NCBI GenBank assembly: GCA_023392535.1
Contig: JAEVYY010000019.1
Span: forward strand, 1 to 64,000
DNA length: 64,000 nucleotides
Source: Bacillota bacterium
Lineage (GTDB): Bacteria; Bacillota; Clostridia; Lachnospirales; Lachnospiraceae
Reading direction: 5' to 3'
Shown: piece after piece, positions 25,436 to 34,945 of the stretch
Layout: the number at the start of each line of letters is the position of its first letter
Position numbering within the stretch: position 1 is the stretch's first letter
Notes under the pieces: generated by a model
Databases searched by the model: none
Told to the model about the DNA's origin: nothing
Seen by the model: the letters and a program-made list of their open reading frames with translations, nothing else
Translations under genes and position numbers: made by a program

Positions 25436-26392
25436 CTACCGAATCATGATTTCATTATATTTCATCATGTAGATTCCTTCTTGATACGCACCAATGGTAC
25501 AAGGATTCTCAACACCTGCAAGATTTTGTATCATCTGTTTCGGAACATTGACTCCACAGGCATAAGCATGTGGATATCCTCCTCCAAACCTTGGATTTAC
25601 TTCTGAAATATAAAATTCTCCATCTATCTTAAATATATCCATATCAATAATTCCACGGAATCCAACTTTTTCAGCAAATTCCTGAATTAACTGAAATAAA
25701 GCCTCGTCCTTTACCGATACCGATTTATCCGTTTCTCCTGCACGCATTTTAATCTTTTCTTTTGTAAAGATAGAAGTCACTTTGCCTGAAAGCATATCAA
25801 TGTATACATCAGCACCATATTCTATACCATCCATAAATTCCTGAATCATAAGATCATCATATAAGTCGAATAGAACATCCATTTCTTTGGGACTGGATAC
25901 TTTATTAATATTGATACTGGCACTACCTTTTACCGGTTTAACAAAAACTGGATAGGATATTTTTCCAGCGGTAACATCCCTATAAAATGCTTCTTTATCC
26001 ACATAACTTTTCGCAGTTTTATATCCCGAATTCGTTAACAGCTGATACATTTTAAATTTATCAAAACAAGTTTCCACAGCATCTTCCGGCGAGATAATAG
26101 GTGTCGTGCCTAGTTGCAAAAATTTATTCTTATTGGCAGAAAGTAAACTTAACTCTGGATCAATCAGGGAAAACACACCATCAATCTCCTTTTCCCGGCA
26201 GATATTCAAGATGATCTCCAAATAACCTTCTTCATCAATTCTTGGAACGATCACATATTCGTCTGCTTCATAAATTGCAGGTGCCAATTCACTGCAGTCT
26301 GTAGCAATAATCTTACCACTATCCCCTATTTGTTGCTTAAAATATTCAACCACTTTATTTCTTGTTCCCGCACTTAATATTAAAATATTCAT
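25436..26392 (-). CDS. ATP-grasp ligase, probable amino-sugar acylating enzyme
   Basis: A 318-residue ATP-grasp protein. It has a preATP-grasp region (ILSAGTRNKVVEYF), an ATP-binding core with YPVFVKPVKGSASININ, QEFMDGIEYGADVYID and the metal-binding SEVNPRFGGGYPHAYACG. The family joins a carboxylate to an amine or thiol through an acyl phosphate, as in carbamoyl-phosphate synthase or D-Ala ligase. It sits exactly between the PglC-like transferase and GT4, in a module with PglF- and PglE-like enzymes but no PglD acetyltransferase. I infer that it attaches an amino acid or other acid to the 4-amine of the UDP-4-amino sugar. The substrate is not proven. Confidence 0.82.
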   Translation of the reverse strand: MNILILSAGTRNKVVEYFKQQIGDSGKIIATDCSELAPAIYEADEYVIVPRIDEEGYLEIILNICREKEIDGVFSLIDPELSLLSANKNKFLQLGTTPIISPEDAVETCFDKFKMYQLLTNSGYKTAKSYVDKEAFYRDVTAGKISYPVFVKPVKGSASININKVSSPKEMDVLFDLYDDLMIQEFMDGIEYGADVYIDMLSGKVTSIFTKEKIKMRAGETDKSVSVKDEALFQLIQEFAEKVGFRGIIDMDIFKIDGEFYISEVNPRFGGGYPHAYACGVNVPKQMIQNLAGVENPCTIGAYQEGIYMMKYNEIMIR

Positions 26393-26432
26393 AACCGATC
26401 ATTCCTCACTCTTACTCAATTACACACTTGTT

Positions 26433-27080
26433 TTAGTATGGATTTCTTTTTGCCTTTACAGCTTCTTCCTGTGCTTTTCGTATCTGTGCAAAATTTCCCT
26501 CTGCCTGATTTGTATCTTCTGCTACATTATCAGGCTTTAATGCAACCGATATGGTACTAATCAATATTTTAACATCATTGATGAACGTGATGTTTTCTAC
26601 ATACTCTACATCTTTTTTTAATCGCTTATCCCAAGCGAGATAATTGCGACCACTCACCTGAGCCAGACCAGTTAATCCCGGTCTTACCGAATGCCTCTTC
26701 CTCTCCTGATCCGTATAATACGGTAAATAGCTTACTAATAGTGGTCTTGGTCCTATGATACTCATATCTCCCACAAAGATATTCCATAATTCTGGAAGTT
26801 CATCCAAGCTGGTTGCTCGTAAAAACTTACCAAAGGAAGTCAGTCTCTCACAGTCAGGTAGCAATTTTCCATCCTGATCTTTCTGATCTGTCATAGTACG
26901 AAATTTTTTTAAGGTAAATATTTTTTCATTCAGACCTGGACGCTCCTGTCGGAATATGACTGGACTTCCCAGAAAGACCCGTACCAATACCGCTAAAACC
27001 AAATAAGCCGGGCTTAATATAAGCAGTCCAGCTCCTGATAATACTACATCAAATACCCTCTTTACAAATCGCTGATACAT
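26433..27080 (-). CDS. polyprenyl-phosphate sugar-phosphate transferase, PglC-like
   Basis: This 215-residue minimal monotopic phosphoglycosyl transferase starts a glycan on undecaprenyl phosphate. It has one N-terminal re-entrant hydrophobic segment (about 8-36, with SPAYL), FRQERPGLNEKIF, KFRTMTD, the catalytic Asp93-Glu94 in SLDELPELWN, and GPRPLLVSYL. It has the PglC size and lacks the large N-terminal part of WbaP types. UDP-diNAcBac-like sugars are the usual substrates, which fits the PglE/PglF-like genes next to it. It is the initiating enzyme of the second locus. The first locus has its own at 58473-59837. Confidence 0.93.
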   Translation of the reverse strand: MYQRFVKRVFDVVLSGAGLLILSPAYLVLAVLVRVFLGSPVIFRQERPGLNEKIFTLKKFRTMTDQKDQDGKLLPDCERLTSFGKFLRATSLDELPELWNIFVGDMSIIGPRPLLVSYLPYYTDQERKRHSVRPGLTGLAQVSGRNYLAWDKRLKKDVEYVENITFINDVKILISTISVALKPDNVAEDTNQAEGNFAQIRKAQEEAVKAKRNPY

Positions 27081-27103
27081 TCTATACTCCTACATTAGCT
27101 ATG

Positions 27104-27134
27104 ACGCGAAAGCGTGTTACGATTGAACCATGTT
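27104..27134 (+). repeat. structured intergenic repeat, copy D (right end only)
   Basis: ACGC-GAAA-GCGT (27104-27115) is a perfect 4-bp hairpin with a GNRA loop. It runs into GTGTTACGATTGAACCATGTT, whose 23-base frame (27112-27134) matches 18 of 23 bases of 8337-8359. The changed loop and stem bases keep the pairing. Only this end of the element fits in the 59-base gap between the aminotransferase and PglC-like genes. Confidence 0.55.
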
Positions 27135-27139
27135 GAGAT

Positions 27140-28273
27140 CTAGTTCATAAATAATCCCCTGATAATTCCAATGATTCTGTCCATATCTTCTGATGTATTC
27201 TTCACATCACTCGGAAGACACAAACCAGTGTTGAAAATATTCTCTCCAACAGATCCCATACCATTCTTATGCTGGAAGAAATCATATTCAGCAAATACAG
27301 GTTGCAGATTCATTGGTTTCCAAATTGGTCTGCATTCTATATTATCTGCCTCTAAAGCATCCATCACCATATTGGGGGTTATTTTAGAAGAAGTATCTAT
27401 TGTGAGGCAGGATAACCAGTTATTGGCTTCCCCATCCGGATTCATTGGATTCATAGTGATCTCTTTGATATCTGCAAGTCTATTCTTATATTCTTTATAG
27501 ATCGCCTGCTTTTTCTTTTTGTATTCTTCCAAGACAGTTAGTTGCCCTCTTCCAATACCCGCAATGATATTAGACATACGATAATTATAACCGATTTTTG
27601 AATGCTGATAATGTCTGGCAGGATCCCTTGCCTGTGTTGCCAGAAACCTTGCTTCGTTTATAAGTGCTATGTCCTCAGATACAAGCATGCCTCCGCCTGA
27701 TGTTGTAATTATTTTATTACCGTTAAATGAAAAAATACCTAATTTCCCAAATGTACCAATATATTTACCCTTATATGTGGAACTCAATGCTTCAGCAGCA
27801 TCTTCTATCAGCGGTACCTTATGCTCTGCACAAATAGCCATGATCTCATCCATTTTTGCAGGTGTTCCATATAAATCAACCAGGATAACAGCCTTTGGAT
27901 TGGGATATGTTTCGAATGCACGTTTCAGAGCTTCCGGTGACATGTTCCAAGTATCCGGTTCCGCATCGATAAATACGGGTTCTGCCTTTTCGTATAAAAT
28001 CGGATTACAGCTCGCTGAAAAAGTGAGCGATGAAACAAATATTTTGTCACCTTGCTTTACCCCGAGCAATTTCAGAGCTAGATGAATGGCTGCCGTACCT
28101 GCGCTCAATGCGGCTGCGTGTGCAATGCCCACATGTGCTGCCATCTCATTTTCAAATTCATCCACATTTTTACCAAGTGGAGCTACCCAATTCGTATCAA
28201 ATGCTTCCTTTATATATTCTTGTTCTTTGCCATTCATAGTTGGTGAAGAAAGAAAGATTCTTTTCTTTTCCAT
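27140..28273 (-). CDS. PLP-dependent UDP-4-keto-sugar aminotransferase (PglE-like, DegT family)
   Basis: A 377-residue DegT/DnrJ/EryC1/StrS aminotransferase. It has RIFLSSPTMNGKE at the N-terminus, GTAAIHLAL (phosphate cup), EDAAEALSS, and SFNGNKIITTSGGGM with the PLP-binding Lys. These match PglE/EpsN enzymes, which aminate UDP-4-keto-6-deoxy-GlcNAc with glutamate as donor. The previous gene codes for the matching 4,6-dehydratase and the next for the PglC-like transferase. SD AGAGG stands about 8 bases before the ATG. Product: a UDP-2-acetamido-4-amino-trideoxyhexose, by inference. Confidence 0.9.
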   Translation of the reverse strand: MEKKRIFLSSPTMNGKEQEYIKEAFDTNWVAPLGKNVDEFENEMAAHVGIAHAAALSAGTAAIHLALKLLGVKQGDKIFVSSLTFSASCNPILYEKAEPVFIDAEPDTWNMSPEALKRAFETYPNPKAVILVDLYGTPAKMDEIMAICAEHKVPLIEDAAEALSSTYKGKYIGTFGKLGIFSFNGNKIITTSGGGMLVSEDIALINEARFLATQARDPARHYQHSKIGYNYRMSNIIAGIGRGQLTVLEEYKKKKQAIYKEYKNRLADIKEITMNPMNPDGEANNWLSCLTIDTSSKITPNMVMDALEADNIECRPIWKPMNLQPVFAEYDFFQHKNGMGSVGENIFNTGLCLPSDVKNTSEDMDRIIGIIRGLFMN

Positions 28274-28321
28274 AAGTCTGCCTCTTTTCTGAATTAATAT
28301 GATTACTATATTCTTTACGGG

Positions 28322-30202
28322 CTATTGTTCTTGCTCCTCAAGCGATTTTGGAACATAAGTCGGTACGATATCCTGAATCATAGCCCTGGTATCTTCACTT
28401 TCTTCTTCTGTTGCATCTTTCAATTTCTTTAAATGACAGAAAAAAATCGTCTCATCTATTTCAATTGGTTTACCGATATGAATCAGCTTATTTGCAGTTT
28501 CTTGCAGTCCCTCTTCATCCAACAATAATTCTTCATACAATTTTTCTCCTGGTCGAAGCCCTGTGAACTTAATTTCAATGTCCTCATCTAATTTAAACCC
28601 TGAAAGGCGGATCAGATTCTTGGCAAGATCCAAGATCTTAACAGGCTCACCCATATCCAGTACAAAGATCTCTCCACCTCTTGCATACGTTCCTGCCTGC
28701 AATACCAACGAAACTGCCTCTGGTATCGTCATAAAGTAACGAATGATTTCCGGATGTGTAACCGTGACAGGTCCCCCTGCTTCTATTTGTTTTTTGAATA
28801 AAGGTATTACACTTCCATTACTGCCTAGTACATTGCCAAAGCGTACTGCTACAAATTCCGTATCATAGTGTCTGTTGAATATTTGAATGATCATCTCACA
28901 AATACGTTTTGTGGCTCCCATAATATTGGTGGGGTTTACTGCCTTATCCGTTGAAATCATAACAAACTTCTTGGTACCATACCAAGCGGCTGCCTGAGCT
29001 GTCTTAAATGTTCCAAAAACATTATTTTTAATTGCTTCATTAGGACTGTCTTCCATGAGCGGTACATGCTTATGCGCCGCTGCATGATATACAATATCCG
29101 GCCTATGGGTAGCGAATACCCAGTTCATTCGGTTTGTATTACGGACAGATGCAATCAATACCAGTAGCTTAAGTTCCGGATACTTCGATTTTAATTCTTG
29201 CTGTATTTCATACGCATTATTTTCGTATATATCTAAGATTATTAATTGTTTGGGATAATGAGATGCGATCTGCCGACACAATTCGCTGCCTATGGATCCG
29301 CCTCCCCCTGTGACCATGACGGTTTTATCTTTTACATAATCCAGAATAGCATCCAGATCCACGCTGATTGGATCCCTGCCCAGTAGATCTTCCACTTCTA
29401 CATCTCGAAGTTTGCTGACATCTACCTCTCCATTTACCAATTGATACATACCTGGCAAGGTACGTAATTTACAATCTGTTTCCTGACAGATCTGTATAAT
29501 CTCTCGTATTACCTTTTGAGACACGGACGGCATGGCAATGAATATTTCATTAATACCATAAAAATTAGCCATCTCAACGATTCTGTCTCTGCCGCCTACT
29601 ACCTTGATGCCCTGAACAAATCTTCCCCACTTATTTATGTCATCATCTATTACGCACTTAATGACCATACGGGTGTAATTGCTGCTAACAATTTCTTTAA
29701 TAATTGCATTTCCCGCATCACCTGCCCCAATGATCATTACTTGTATGCCATTTTTTCTATTCTGCTGCTTATGTCTCATACCACGGAAAAATCGGTACGA
29801 AAATCGATTTGTAAACGTAAATGCTATTAAAAAACCAGCATTGGTAAAATAATAGCTTCTTGGCACCGGATGTCCTGTAAAATATAATAAAAGCCCTTCC
29901 ACGGCTGATGCCAGTAAGCATGCAATAACAATATTCTGCATTTCCGTAACACCTGCAAAGATCCACAGGCTGTGATAAAGTCGAAACAAATAAAATGCAA
30001 TCAGCGTTATGATAATGGTAAAGGGGATGAAATTCTCTACCGATTCCAAAAAATGAGGTGCTATCTCATCATAATGAAAATCATACCGTATCATCAAAGC
30101 AAAAAGTGATGCCATACATGCCGCAAACACATCATAAACTGCCAAAAATAATCTTCTCGATATAAGTTTACTATTTATTTTATCTAATTTCATATTCATC
30201 AC
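28322..30202 (-). CDS. membrane-bound UDP-GlcNAc 4,6-dehydratase, PglF/CapD-like
   Basis: A 626-residue protein with four N-terminal membrane segments (about 18-130), a CoA-binding-like Rossmann unit (IGAGDAG, 159-164) and a C-terminal short-chain dehydratase domain with TGGGGSIG (298-305). The active site STDKAVNPTNIMGATKR has Met in place of the usual Tyr of YxxxK, as is normal for the PglF/FlaA1-long group. It would convert UDP-GlcNAc to UDP-4-keto-6-deoxy-GlcNAc with retention at C5, as the first step to a bacillosamine-type sugar. The start codon overlaps the stop of the ligase gene. This enzyme differs from the soluble PseB at 46057-47052, which inverts C5. Confidence 0.92.
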   Translation of the reverse strand: MMNMKLDKINSKLISRRLFLAVYDVFAACMASLFALMIRYDFHYDEIAPHFLESVENFIPFTIIITLIAFYLFRLYHSLWIFAGVTEMQNIVIACLLASAVEGLLLYFTGHPVPRSYYFTNAGFLIAFTFTNRFSYRFFRGMRHKQQNRKNGIQVMIIGAGDAGNAIIKEIVSSNYTRMVIKCVIDDDINKWGRFVQGIKVVGGRDRIVEMANFYGINEIFIAMPSVSQKVIREIIQICQETDCKLRTLPGMYQLVNGEVDVSKLRDVEVEDLLGRDPISVDLDAILDYVKDKTVMVTGGGGSIGSELCRQIASHYPKQLIILDIYENNAYEIQQELKSKYPELKLLVLIASVRNTNRMNWVFATHRPDIVYHAAAHKHVPLMEDSPNEAIKNNVFGTFKTAQAAAWYGTKKFVMISTDKAVNPTNIMGATKRICEMIIQIFNRHYDTEFVAVRFGNVLGSNGSVIPLFKKQIEAGGPVTVTHPEIIRYFMTIPEAVSLVLQAGTYARGGEIFVLDMGEPVKILDLAKNLIRLSGFKLDEDIEIKFTGLRPGEKLYEELLLDEEGLQETANKLIHIGKPIEIDETIFFCHLKKLKDATEEESEDTRAMIQDIVPTYVPKSLEEQEQ

Positions 30203-32715
30203 TACTTCTGCTCCAACTCTGTGTCAGATTGCCGCTCATCACATCTATCCGGCTTAATTATCAATGGTGCTATCATAAGTAAAAATACAAACCCAAGTGG
30301 TATCGTAGGACGAAATACATATTCGACCATACTTGATATACCAAATACGGCAAAAATAATAACCGGTAACATCGCGTATCTGTCTTTGTCTTTACGTTTC
30401 TGATAATACCAGATACTACGGACTCCTAAAACAATATAACATAAAAGAAATATAATTCCTGTAACAATACCACAATCGTATGCCATCTGAATAAAAGAAT
30501 TATGCGCATGTACAAGAATAGAACCATCTTCCTGCGGAAGACCTATCGTACTATGTCCTTTTAAATTCATATTCTTTAGATAAATCCTGAAGATCTCCAA
30601 ACGTCCATTGGAATAATCCGGGTTGTCGATGGTATATTCACTTCCGTAATCATCAATATAGGTTAATTTATCATCCTTTACAGTAACGCCGCTTTCTTCC
30701 ATTGCCGTGGCATTTTCGTTCTCTTTTTTTGCCTCTTCCAGAACCTCTTCCACCGTTTTACCAGATTTCGTAACATAACTTAAATCTGTCTTGCCCAGCA
30801 TACGTTCCTTGGACATGCCCAGAAGTTTTTCAATGGTTATATAGCGGAAAGAATCAATCGGCTCTCCTTGTTTAATGGAATCCTGAAATTCTTCTCCCAG
30901 ATAAATTTTTGGTCTGTTCGAAAGTGCCGGTATGATTCTAGATCCTGTATATGCAATTGGTATACAGCAAATAATAGCTAGTGAAATATAACAAATAAAA
31001 CGAAAAAACCGTAGGTGCTCTTTATAATGAATTATTACAAATAATCCAAATGTCACTATAAATACCACAAAACAAGAGGCCATACCAGTTCGAGATAATG
31101 TCAAAAATTCATAGCCAAATGTCAAGCCCAAAATAAAAAGTTCCATCCATACATTTCTTAATTTATAGGACTGTCGGTACTTTATCAGTAGCTTACACAA
31201 TGCAACCGCAAAAATCATGCCCAAATATACCGCGGTCACCGTTACCGTCATAAAAATACCCGAGTAACGGATCATGGTATAATAATGGAATGGCCGATAC
31301 AATAGCGCCTGTACCGTAGTGATTACAAAAGACAGAATAATACCGTTTGCTATATTTCCTAATGTCTGATCCATCTGTTGCATACTCTGCTGCTTAATAT
31401 AGAAAAGAGTAAATGGTACTACCGTTGCTATTTCCCACACATTTCCGTTTCTAAAAATTAGAAGCAATATAAAAAATATTGCAATTATTGAAGCAAAAGG
31501 TAGTGAAAAAAATGCTACTTTCTTACGGATCAGTTGGTTTATTGTTAGCATTAGAACAATTCCTGCAACCAAGCACATAATAGCTGTCCGAACCGCCGTT
31601 TGAAATGGTTCTCCCTGTCCCCAGAACATCCTACTGTAGAAAAACGCTGCTCCAGCACCAAATATAAGATAAATTGCTACTATTCTATTGCATAATTCTC
31701 TTTTTGTATACATTGTAATCATCGCAAGACCAAAATAGATACACATTTCTCGTAATGCTAATCCTTGCGCATAGTTGGATCCCGCATTTACAAAATCACA
31801 ACATGCCAATATTGCTTTTCCCCAAAAAACGATCTGTAGTATATCAGGTATTTTCTCTTTTAATTTTGGTATACTTAGCAATAAATCATCAATCTTAACT
31901 CTACAGATACCATAACCAGTAACGATACCAGTCAGTATGACTCCAACTGATAGCACAGTATTCTCTACACGATTTGCACTAAATAGGTGGTTACCAATAA
32001 TCTGCCACACTGCATACCAAATTCCGCACACCAAGTAGGTCAACAGATATAAATGGAGTATCTGGCTCTTCGTTAGATTTCTATTAAATTTTCCCTGTCT
32101 TCCTAACAATGCTATAAAAAGACATAAAAGGAGCGCCACACCAAGAATGGAAACATCATAAATTATGATCCTTTTTAAGCTGAGCGGTACCTCGTATTCG
32201 TAGCTTGAAATAAGCTCACCATTGGGAATTTCCTGCAGATTATAATAAAGTTTGCCATTATCCCCTTGTATTTGCTCATTCTTATCTGTATAGCACGCCA
32301 CAAAAGATGCACTATCATAATCAATGGTATAATAATAGGGTTGTCCAATCACTACATTTTGGTCTACATGAAAGGTATACTCAGCAATACCAGGACTTTC
32401 ATTAAATCTTTTTCCATCTTCCCATAACAGATTCAATGACTGATCATATAAATGTAACTTAAAAAGACCTGTAGAACCTCCCAGCGAATCCACCATGACT
32501 GTAATGGAATGCAATTTCATCTTTGACGGTATGAATTCCTGCATAACATTAATGTTATCATCCAAGACTCCTGTCTGCTGATATGAATCAGCCTGAATTT
32601 TATTCGTTTCTTTTTGCACGAATACTCTGCCCGGATATATTATTACGATTCCCAAGACTGCCATGATGATAAAAAACGTCTGCAATACACGGTATTGCTT
32701 CATTTCTCGTTTCAA
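30202..32715 (-). CDS. O-antigen ligase/polymerase-type membrane protein (Wzy-like)
   Basis: A large 837-residue protein and the first gene of the second locus. One N-terminal membrane helix is followed by an extracytoplasmic beta-rich domain (about 35-180), then some 12 membrane segments. The big outer loop ends in HAHNSFIQMAYDCGIVTG, the hallmark of the O-antigen ligase/polymerase family. This suits the repeat-unit polymerase of the locus. The start is TTG 32715, with GAGGG 6 bases upstream. An ATG at 32703 has no site. The extra N-terminal domain is larger than in classical Wzy or WaaL. A strong promoter lies at 32751-32779. Confidence 0.82.
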   Translation of the reverse strand: MKREMKQYRVLQTFFIIMAVLGIVIIYPGRVFVQKETNKIQADSYQQTGVLDDNINVMQEFIPSKMKLHSITVMVDSLGGSTGLFKLHLYDQSLNLLWEDGKRFNESPGIAEYTFHVDQNVVIGQPYYYTIDYDSASFVACYTDKNEQIQGDNGKLYYNLQEIPNGELISSYEYEVPLSLKRIIIYDVSILGVALLLCLFIALLGRQGKFNRNLTKSQILHLYLLTYLVCGIWYAVWQIIGNHLFSANRVENTVLSVGVILTGIVTGYGICRVKIDDLLLSIPKLKEKIPDILQIVFWGKAILACCDFVNAGSNYAQGLALREMCIYFGLAMITMYTKRELCNRIVAIYLIFGAGAAFFYSRMFWGQGEPFQTAVRTAIMCLVAGIVLMLTINQLIRKKVAFFSLPFASIIAIFFILLLIFRNGNVWEIATVVPFTLFYIKQQSMQQMDQTLGNIANGIILSFVITTVQALLYRPFHYYTMIRYSGIFMTVTVTAVYLGMIFAVALCKLLIKYRQSYKLRNVWMELFILGLTFGYEFLTLSRTGMASCFVVFIVTFGLFVIIHYKEHLRFFRFICYISLAIICCIPIAYTGSRIIPALSNRPKIYLGEEFQDSIKQGEPIDSFRYITIEKLLGMSKERMLGKTDLSYVTKSGKTVEEVLEEAKKENENATAMEESGVTVKDDKLTYIDDYGSEYTIDNPDYSNGRLEIFRIYLKNMNLKGHSTIGLPQEDGSILVHAHNSFIQMAYDCGIVTGIIFLLCYIVLGVRSIWYYQKRKDKDRYAMLPVIIFAVFGISSMVEYVFRPTIPLGFVFLLMIAPLIIKPDRCDERQSDTELEQK

Positions 32716-32750
32716 ATTAATCCCTCTTTATTTCTAAAATGTTAAAATTT

Positions 32751-32779
32751 AGTATAACACACAGTTTTAATTGTTACAA
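32751..32779 (-). promoter_or_regulatory. sigma-A promoter of the second polysaccharide operon
   Basis: On the minus strand TTGTAA (32774-32779) and TATACT (32751-32756) are spaced by exactly 17 bases, with a TGTG stretch before the -10. Transcription would start near 32744, about 30 bases before the TTG of the ligase-type gene. The 150-base gap also holds the plus-strand promoter, so this is a divergent control region. Confidence 0.7.
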
Positions 32780-32798
32780 TATCTTCACCCGCAGGCTA

Positions 32799-32827
32799 TT
32801 GCTAATCTACTTTTCATGTATTAAAAT
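32799..32827 (+). promoter_or_regulatory. sigma-A promoter of the plus-strand GT-C gene
   Basis: TTGCTA (32799-32804) is followed after 17 bases by TAAAAT (32822-32827), about 38 bases before the ATG at 32866. It runs away from the minus-strand promoter at 32751-32779. The two -35 boxes are about 20 bases apart, close enough for a shared regulator. Confidence 0.55.
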
Positions 32828-32865
32828 GTTACTATTATGATGTTATAAACAGAAAGGAATCACCA

Positions 32866-34842
32866 ATGATTTATAAGAAAAAAAAGGTATTTCTCCTTGG
32901 AGGATTACTTCTTGTTAATGTTTTTATGCATTTCTTTATGTTATCACAGATACCTTATGGTATTAATGTAGACGAGATGGGGACTGGCTATGACGCATGG
33001 TGTATTGCCAATTATGGTGTAGATCGTTTCCTAAAAAGTTTTCCCGTTTATTTTATTAATTATTGTGATGGCCAAAGTGCTTTATATACTTATTTATGTG
33101 CCCTGTTGCTCAAATTTGGATTCCCATTATCTATTTTAACAATACGAATACCAATCGCATTATTTTCCTTTTTGACACTTATCTTTGGTATTAAAATAAT
33201 TTGTTTGAAATATGGAAGAAACATGAATCTGATTCTTGCATTTACTGCTTTATATACAGTTTGCCCTATTTTTACCACTTTACACCGAATGGCTTTCGAC
33301 TGCAACCTGATGTTAGGACTATCCACTGTTTTTCTCTATTTCCTTTTTACTGCTATTGAGAGACCTTCTGTAAAGCGCTATCTGATAAGCGGATTCCTAG
33401 CAGGGCTCGTGTTATATACCTATGCACTTAGCTATTTCATCTTACCGATCTTCCTGTTCGGAATGTTACTTTATATCATAAGAATCCATAAGATCACCTG
33501 GAAGCAATTCTTTGCCTTTGTCATCCCGCTTGCAATATTGGGATTTCCGCTTGTTTTAGAGCAAATCGTCAATATGTTTGATTTATCTGAAATAAAACTG
33601 GGCTTTTTGACTGTAACAAAGATGTATCGCTATCGGGGCGAGGAATTTGTGCTAAGCTCCTTCTTTACAAACGCTGTAAATGTTTTTAAAGGAGTGTTCT
33701 TCCACGATCATCTGCTTTTTGATACCATCCCGAAATATCATACTATGTATGCCTTTTCCGTCCCTTTTATTTTTATTGGCATAGCTCACCACTTAAGAAT
33801 CTCATTTTCCAGTATTCGTAAAAGAGAGTGGAACACTGCATTTCCAATCATACTTTGGACATTTACAGAACTTTTTATGGGATGTTTTTTAATCGAACAG
33901 CCTACTCGTACGTATACCCTAAATGGTGTATTCATCACACTTCTCATACTTTTATTTGACGGTATCCTGGTTACCTATCAGTTTCTTTGGAAGAAATCAC
34001 GGAAGTTGGCATATGCGGTATTAGGAACATTGATCGTGGCATATACCATCTCCTTTTTTAGCTTTGCAACTTACTATTTTACAGAATATAAAGAAGACAC
34101 CTATTTGATCCAGTTATTTAATAATCCGCTTCAAGAACCGCTTGCTTATCTGGATTCTGAAGTTCCTGAAAAGACGGCTGAAAAAACTACGTATATTGGA
34201 AATCTGGACCAGACTTATATTTATTACTTGTCAGCAACTCTGACCTCTCCTTACGATTATAACCGTTTGGAAATAGAAGACAGTCAACATCTGTGGGAGT
34301 GGACCAGTGCCTATAAAAACTTTAATTTTAACCTTCCAAATACAATCGACCTAAATGCTAATTATATTATACAAGACAAAGATACTGAATATTTGGATTT
34401 ATTAAAAAAGAATAATTTCGATATGGTAAAGACCGGGCATTATTATGTATGTACCAGTCCTTGGGAAAGCTATGATACAAAGAATGATATGCTGAAATAC
34501 ACTTGGAACTCCGGCATTAATGAAGAGGGTATACTCGATACTTCGACGGCAACAGATGTACAGGGCACACCTTCGATCGTTCTGGTCGGATGGGCTTTTA
34601 ATTCCACTGACAATTCCTGTTTTGATGATATATTCATCGTGACAGGTACTCATACCTACCGTCCTGAAATCGTTGAACGTACAGATGTCGTTGACTCCAA
34701 TGATGGTAATAATGAACTTTTAAACAGTGGCCTTCTCTTTATCATTCCGCAAAGTGATTTCCAGAATATCCATTCAGCAAAATTGGTATGCATTGACTCC
34801 GACACCAAAACAAAAGCAGAACTGCCAATTCAGATACAATGA
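32866..34842 (+). CDS. GT-C-type membrane glycosyltransferase (GT39/ArnT-like)
   Basis: The only plus-strand gene: 658 residues, with about ten membrane segments over residues 7-425 and a soluble C-terminal domain. The first outer loop has NVDEMGTGYDAW with Asp36-Glu37, which fits the acidic catalytic motif of GT39/ArnT/PMT-type enzymes that use polyprenyl-phosphate sugars. AAGGA lies 8 bases before the ATG. With its own promoter and terminator it is a single-gene unit between two operons. The GtrB-like enzyme at 35059-36000 could supply its lipid-linked donor. Exact function is unknown, and another reading is a general glycan-decorating enzyme. Confidence 0.8.
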   Translation: MIYKKKKVFLLGGLLLVNVFMHFFMLSQIPYGINVDEMGTGYDAWCIANYGVDRFLKSFPVYFINYCDGQSALYTYLCALLLKFGFPLSILTIRIPIALFSFLTLIFGIKIICLKYGRNMNLILAFTALYTVCPIFTTLHRMAFDCNLMLGLSTVFLYFLFTAIERPSVKRYLISGFLAGLVLYTYALSYFILPIFLFGMLLYIIRIHKITWKQFFAFVIPLAILGFPLVLEQIVNMFDLSEIKLGFLTVTKMYRYRGEEFVLSSFFTNAVNVFKGVFFHDHLLFDTIPKYHTMYAFSVPFIFIGIAHHLRISFSSIRKREWNTAFPIILWTFTELFMGCFLIEQPTRTYTLNGVFITLLILLFDGILVTYQFLWKKSRKLAYAVLGTLIVAYTISFFSFATYYFTEYKEDTYLIQLFNNPLQEPLAYLDSEVPEKTAEKTTYIGNLDQTYIYYLSATLTSPYDYNRLEIEDSQHLWEWTSAYKNFNFNLPNTIDLNANYIIQDKDTEYLDLLKKNNFDMVKTGHYYVCTSPWESYDTKNDMLKYTWNSGINEEGILDTSTATDVQGTPSIVLVGWAFNSTDNSCFDDIFIVTGTHTYRPEIVERTDVVDSNDGNNELLNSGLLFIIPQSDFQNIHSAKLVCIDSDTKTKAELPIQIQ

Positions 34843-34850
34843 TACCGTAT

Positions 34851-34885
34851 AAATCCCTTACTTTAAAGTTTGGGATTTGTTTTTG
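34851..34885 (+). terminator. Rho-independent terminator of the GT-C gene
   Basis: AAATCCC (34851-34857) pairs with GGGATTT (34872-34878), and GTTTTTG follows at once. It begins 8 bases after the stop codon of the GT-C gene. Confidence 0.75.
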
Positions 34886-34945
34886 TGGTGAAAGTATAAA
34901 TGGCGCCCTCGAAGCCAATATTTATCACATCAATAACTTAATAAG

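Noticed and set aside
28322..30202. Missing catalytic Tyr in the PglF-like dehydratase as a defect
   Set aside because: The long membrane-bound members of this family normally have Met at that position, so the enzyme should be active.
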